DNA of 35,902 nucleotides, from contig JAIORD010000051.1 in NCBI GenBank assembly GCA_021108275.1, positions 1-35,902 on the forward strand, given 5' to 3'. The translations under genes and the position numbers were made by a program. Positions 33,400 through 35,902 of the stretch are shown here, one piece after another; within the stretch, counting starts at the first letter, position 1, and every line of letters begins with the position of its first letter. Source of the stretch: Methanococcoides sp. (GTDB taxonomy: Archaea > Halobacteriota > Methanosarcinia > Methanosarcinales > Methanosarcinaceae). A model generated the notes under the pieces. It searched no databases. It was not told where the DNA came from and saw only the letters and a program-made list of their open reading frames with translations.

Positions 33400-34644
33400 T
33401 CAGATACCTGTGTTGAAACGCAATACCGCTACAACGCCGCCAAAAGCTTTCAAAAGCTGTGAACCTTCCTCGAAATCAGTGGATATGAACTCCACCCTTG
33501 TGCCCATCTGGTCACACATCTCAGACAGTTGATCAACGACATCCACCTTTTCAGTGATCTCAAGATAAGAACCACATTTCGGACAGTTACCGGTAGCAGG
33601 ACTACTGTCCCCGGGCTTGAACTCGCGGCTGGTCTTCTTCTCATAATCACAAGAAGTGCACTTGACAGTTTCCCTTACAGCTCTGAGGTCCTCGGATATC
33701 AGCAATATGTCCACGGCACCTATTATGAGGTTCTCACGGACATTATCCTCACCATAGGTCGCCTTGCCGGAATCTGATACCAATTCCCTGAAGAACTGTT
33801 GCATCAGCTTCTTCTCGACCATGAGATCAAGGTCTTCAAGTCTCTCGCCCGCAGCATTCACGAGTTCGGGAAGACCAGATTCATCGGTGTATGCAACATC
33901 GAAAAGACCAAGGACCTTCTTCTCGATCTCGTGGTGGAAGAAATTACCTGATTCGAACTCTTCCTTTGTGGGTGACGGACCACCTATAAGCACTCCTTCG
34001 AAATCTTTCTGATCTACTGCAAGGAAGACCTCACTTGCAGCATCTCCAATACGTTTATAGAAATCATGTATGGCAATAAGTCGCAATTGCTGGAATCTGT
34101 GAGCACTCTGACCACCCTTTCTCTGTTTCCCGGGTACAGTGGAAGTAAGTTTACGGAATGCTTCTATCTGTTTACCCGTGAGAAGACCAACCGTAGCTTC
34201 ACGCCTGTCCAATACAAGCAGACCATAGGTCTTTGCTTCCTTTAACATCTCTTCCAATGGAGTAAGGAAAAAAGATGAATCGCAGTGATATCTGTAAGTG
34301 ATGATAGGCTGTGGTGGCTCAACAATGGTGGTCTCCATATTGGTCTTGTTCGCACCAACATCTACCGCACCAGTAAAATATACAATCCCATTCTCCGGAA
34401 CTGTACCATACCTGAGCCTTGACATAATAGAATCGATGGCTCCCTGTACATTAGTCTTGGTAAGCTTGGATTTGATATTGGAAGCCTGGCTATGTTCGTT
34501 CCTAAGCTGTGATACAACATCTGAGATCTGTTTATCAGGAGGTATGTACAGAGAAATAAGTTCGGTACCACGACCTTTTTTTCCCCTTAACGATTCCAGT
34601 TTCTTTTTAAACTCGTATTTCTGATGTGAAGATTGTTCAGCCAT
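33400..34644 (-). CDS. prf1: Archaeal peptide chain release factor aRF1
   Basis: aRF1 recognises stop codons and triggers peptide release. The 414-aa protein has the N-terminal stop-reading NIKS motif (residues 56-59), the YxCxxxF motif (Y119, C121, F125), the GGQ motif at 177-179, and a C-terminal minidomain with a zinc-type cysteine arrangement (CTSCDYE, CPKCGSYL). All stop-decoding motifs are intact, so sequence gives no sign that it is blind to UAG. That matters because the window appears to decode TAG. It lies directly upstream of argS. Confidence 0.95.
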   Translation of the reverse strand: MAEQSSHQKYEFKKKLESLRGKKGRGTELISLYIPPDKQISDVVSQLRNEHSQASNIKSKLTKTNVQGAIDSIMSRLRYGTVPENGIVYFTGAVDVGANKTNMETTIVEPPQPIITYRYHCDSSFFLTPLEEMLKEAKTYGLLVLDRREATVGLLTGKQIEAFRKLTSTVPGKQRKGGQSAHRFQQLRLIAIHDFYKRIGDAASEVFLAVDQKDFEGVLIGGPSPTKEEFESGNFFHHEIEKKVLGLFDVAYTDESGLPELVNAAGERLEDLDLMVEKKLMQQFFRELVSDSGKATYGEDNVRENLIIGAVDILLISEDLRAVRETVKCTSCDYEKKTSREFKPGDSSPATGNCPKCGSYLEITEKVDVVDQLSEMCDQMGTRVEFISTDFEEGSQLLKAFGGVVAVLRFNTGI

Positions 34645-34762
34645 TGTAGGAATACTCCATAATTAGGATCGATCGGAATTATAGTTGCAGCTTGCAACCT
34701 GATGATTATGTTCTGCATTGAACATTGATGCTATTAGCTATACAGGTGTACCTATGTGAACA

Positions 34763-34799
34763 AGGATATAAATATAGGTTATGACTGGTTACATAACCT
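34763..34799 (-). promoter_or_regulatory. Hairpin abutting a box A upstream of prf1
   Basis: AGGTTATG (34776-34783) pairs with CATAACCT (34792-34799) around an 8-nt loop, followed leftward by box A-like CTATATTTATATCC (34763-34776, minus strand). Being 12 nt after the taw1 stop, the hairpin could terminate taw1. It could also be an operator over the prf1 promoter. A prf1 transcript from here would have a leader of about 95 nt. Confidence 0.45.
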
Positions 34800-34810
34800 T
34801 TGTCTGAATT

Positions 34811-35761
34811 TTACTCAAGATCTGAAACTTTTCCGTCTTTCGAGAGCAGAACTATACGACTAACTTCCACATCATCTGCAACACTGTATCCAATGTGACC
34901 AGCAAGCTCTTTTGCAAATTCCAGAACCTCATCGTGTGCAGGCATGGCTTCACGTGGAAGACGGCCTCTAGAATAGCCCAGATGCATATACGCCTTGACC
35001 TCAATGTAATCTGGGTTCGCCTTTTCAATAAGTCGGGCATAACCTGCTGTATCGAACATGTTCAAACCTTTGATCAATGTTATGCGAATAGCCTTTCTGT
35101 TATTTTTCGTACCAAGGATCTCAAGGGACCTGTTGATCTTATCCCACAGTGCAGGAGATTTCGGTAAACAAACTTTTTCATACGTCTCTTTATCAGGTGC
35201 ATCCAGGCTCATATAAAGCTGTGAAGGTTCTATCTTTTCCATCATTTCAGGGACAGTACCGTTACTTACAACAAAAGTACTAAAACCCTGACTTTCATAC
35301 TCTTCTACAAGTTCAGGTAGATACGGATACAATGTAGGTTCACCCGAAAGAGAAATAGCAACATGTTTTGGTTGATTAGCTTCTTCCCAGCGGTCTCTTG
35401 GTGCTGAATGTCCAAAACCTGATATCAATTTTCGCTGAGCTTTGATTGATGACCCCACGATTTCCACTGGAGAATCCCAATTTATTGGAAGAGATACTTC
35501 AACCTCAGTGGGCCTCCAGCAATGTAAACAGCGCTGATTGCATCTCAGAGTTGGTGTCATTTGTAAACAACAATGAGAGGTTATGCCATAGAACTTTGAC
35601 TTATAGCAGTCACCTTGATCTTTTATTGAACGGCTAAGCCAAAGACATGTCTTAACAGCCGAATGAGTGCCTGCAAGACTGTACTTTTGCTTTTTTAGCA
35701 AAGTTTCAAAATCAGTGATCTCAGGAAGGACCATCAGATCTTCCTTATCTTTTAAAGACAT
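34811..35761 (-). CDS. taw1: 4-demethylwyosine synthase Taw1 (TYW1)
   Basis: Taw1 forms the tricyclic imidazopurine of wybutosine precursors on m1G37 of tRNA-Phe from pyruvate and SAM. The 316-aa protein carries the radical SAM cluster C74, C78, C81 (LRCNQRCLHCWRP), and the additional N-terminal cysteines C39, C52 and C64/C65 expected for the second [4Fe-4S] cluster of archaeal TYW1. Further family blocks are HVAISLSGEPTLYP, VSNGT, QLYMSLDAP and EVKAYMHLGYSRGRL. The start ATG (35759-35761) follows AAGGAAGT; a box A (TACTATATATACTG, minus) lies close upstream. Confidence 0.93.
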   Translation of the reverse strand: MSLKDKEDLMVLPEITDFETLLKKQKYSLAGTHSAVKTCLWLSRSIKDQGDCYKSKFYGITSHCCLQMTPTLRCNQRCLHCWRPTEVEVSLPINWDSPVEIVGSSIKAQRKLISGFGHSAPRDRWEEANQPKHVAISLSGEPTLYPYLPELVEEYESQGFSTFVVSNGTVPEMMEKIEPSQLYMSLDAPDKETYEKVCLPKSPALWDKINRSLEILGTKNNRKAIRITLIKGLNMFDTAGYARLIEKANPDYIEVKAYMHLGYSRGRLPREAMPAHDEVLEFAKELAGHIGYSVADDVEVSRIVLLSKDGKVSDLE

Positions 35762-35902
35762 TTGGTGTATACTTCCTTTTTGCAGTATATATAGTAATCG
35801 GAAATCAAAAGATATCTCAAGCTCTTTCTCATACCTGTGATAATATCATTAGAACTGAAGAAGGGTTGTCCTGAGAGTAGATAGGTCCACCACCGGAACC
35901 TT
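35762..35902. other. Right edge, no identified gene
   Basis: The first ~30 nt hold the taw1 promoter. Minus-strand frames entering from the right edge stay open for about 17-23 codons before stopping (TAA near 35851 or TGA at 35829-35831), so the 3' end of another minus-strand gene may be present. There is too little to identify it. Confidence 0.4.

Overview
The window reads as chromosome of a methylotrophic methanogen of the Methanosarcinaceae, Methanococcoides- or Methanolobus-like. This rests on an archaeal 16S rRNA 5' end, archaeal box A promoters with leaderless starts, an archaeal gene set (ArcS, Taw1, archaeal DnaG, Rnl3-type RNA ligase, aRF1, UPF0058), and TAG usage that looks like a pyrrolysine-decoding code. 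Genus is inference; no pylS, pylT or methylamine methyltransferase gene lies here.

Layout. 1-~255: 5' end of a 16S rRNA gene (minus) with a long leader and promoter region to ~800. 1181-6021: plus-strand run of leuA (apparent 1-base frameshift at its 5' end), a TatD nuclease, an MBL-fold hydrolase and a YgiQ radical-SAM protein. 6081-7610: receiver-PAS-histidine kinase interrupted by an in-frame TAG. 7617-10062: glcD-glcF-like oxidase pair (minus). 10152-12610: arcS and rimI, then UPF0058 and dnaG (minus), the latter carrying a 54/108-bp tandem repeat. 14670-15716: about 1 kb without a protein gene, with hairpins and a good small-RNA candidate. 15717-18712: FAD oxidoreductase-rtcA, convergent with kptA across a shared hairpin. 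18968-20095: three-OB-fold RPA-like protein. 20182-24461: five consecutive CBS-domain proteins, followed 4 nt later by an ATP-dependent RNA ligase whose frame contains TAG at codon 63, then a SelB-like elongation-factor relative. 26779-28323: a broken DUF3795 gene and a RecA/KaiC-like ATPase with a small unknown partner. 28561-30796: MetE-like protein divergent from a COG0523 (CobW-like) GTPase. 30891-35761: PPase-like protein, DUF1294 protein, argS, prf1 (aRF1) and taw1.

Themes. (1) Recoding: of 33 protein-gene ends I could read, 22 are TAA, 11 TGA and none TAG. The two TAGs that look like stops both sit inside longer conserved frames (histidine kinase, RNA ligase). A SelB-like factor lies directly downstream of the TAG-containing ligase, and aRF1 is also in the window. 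(2) RNA end processing and tRNA modification: RtcA, KptA, RNA ligase, ArcS, Taw1 and ArgS. (3) A five-gene CBS nucleotide-sensor array fused by context to the RNA ligase. Two homopolymer-associated frameshifts (leuA, DUF3795) need raw-read confirmation before being taken as biology.
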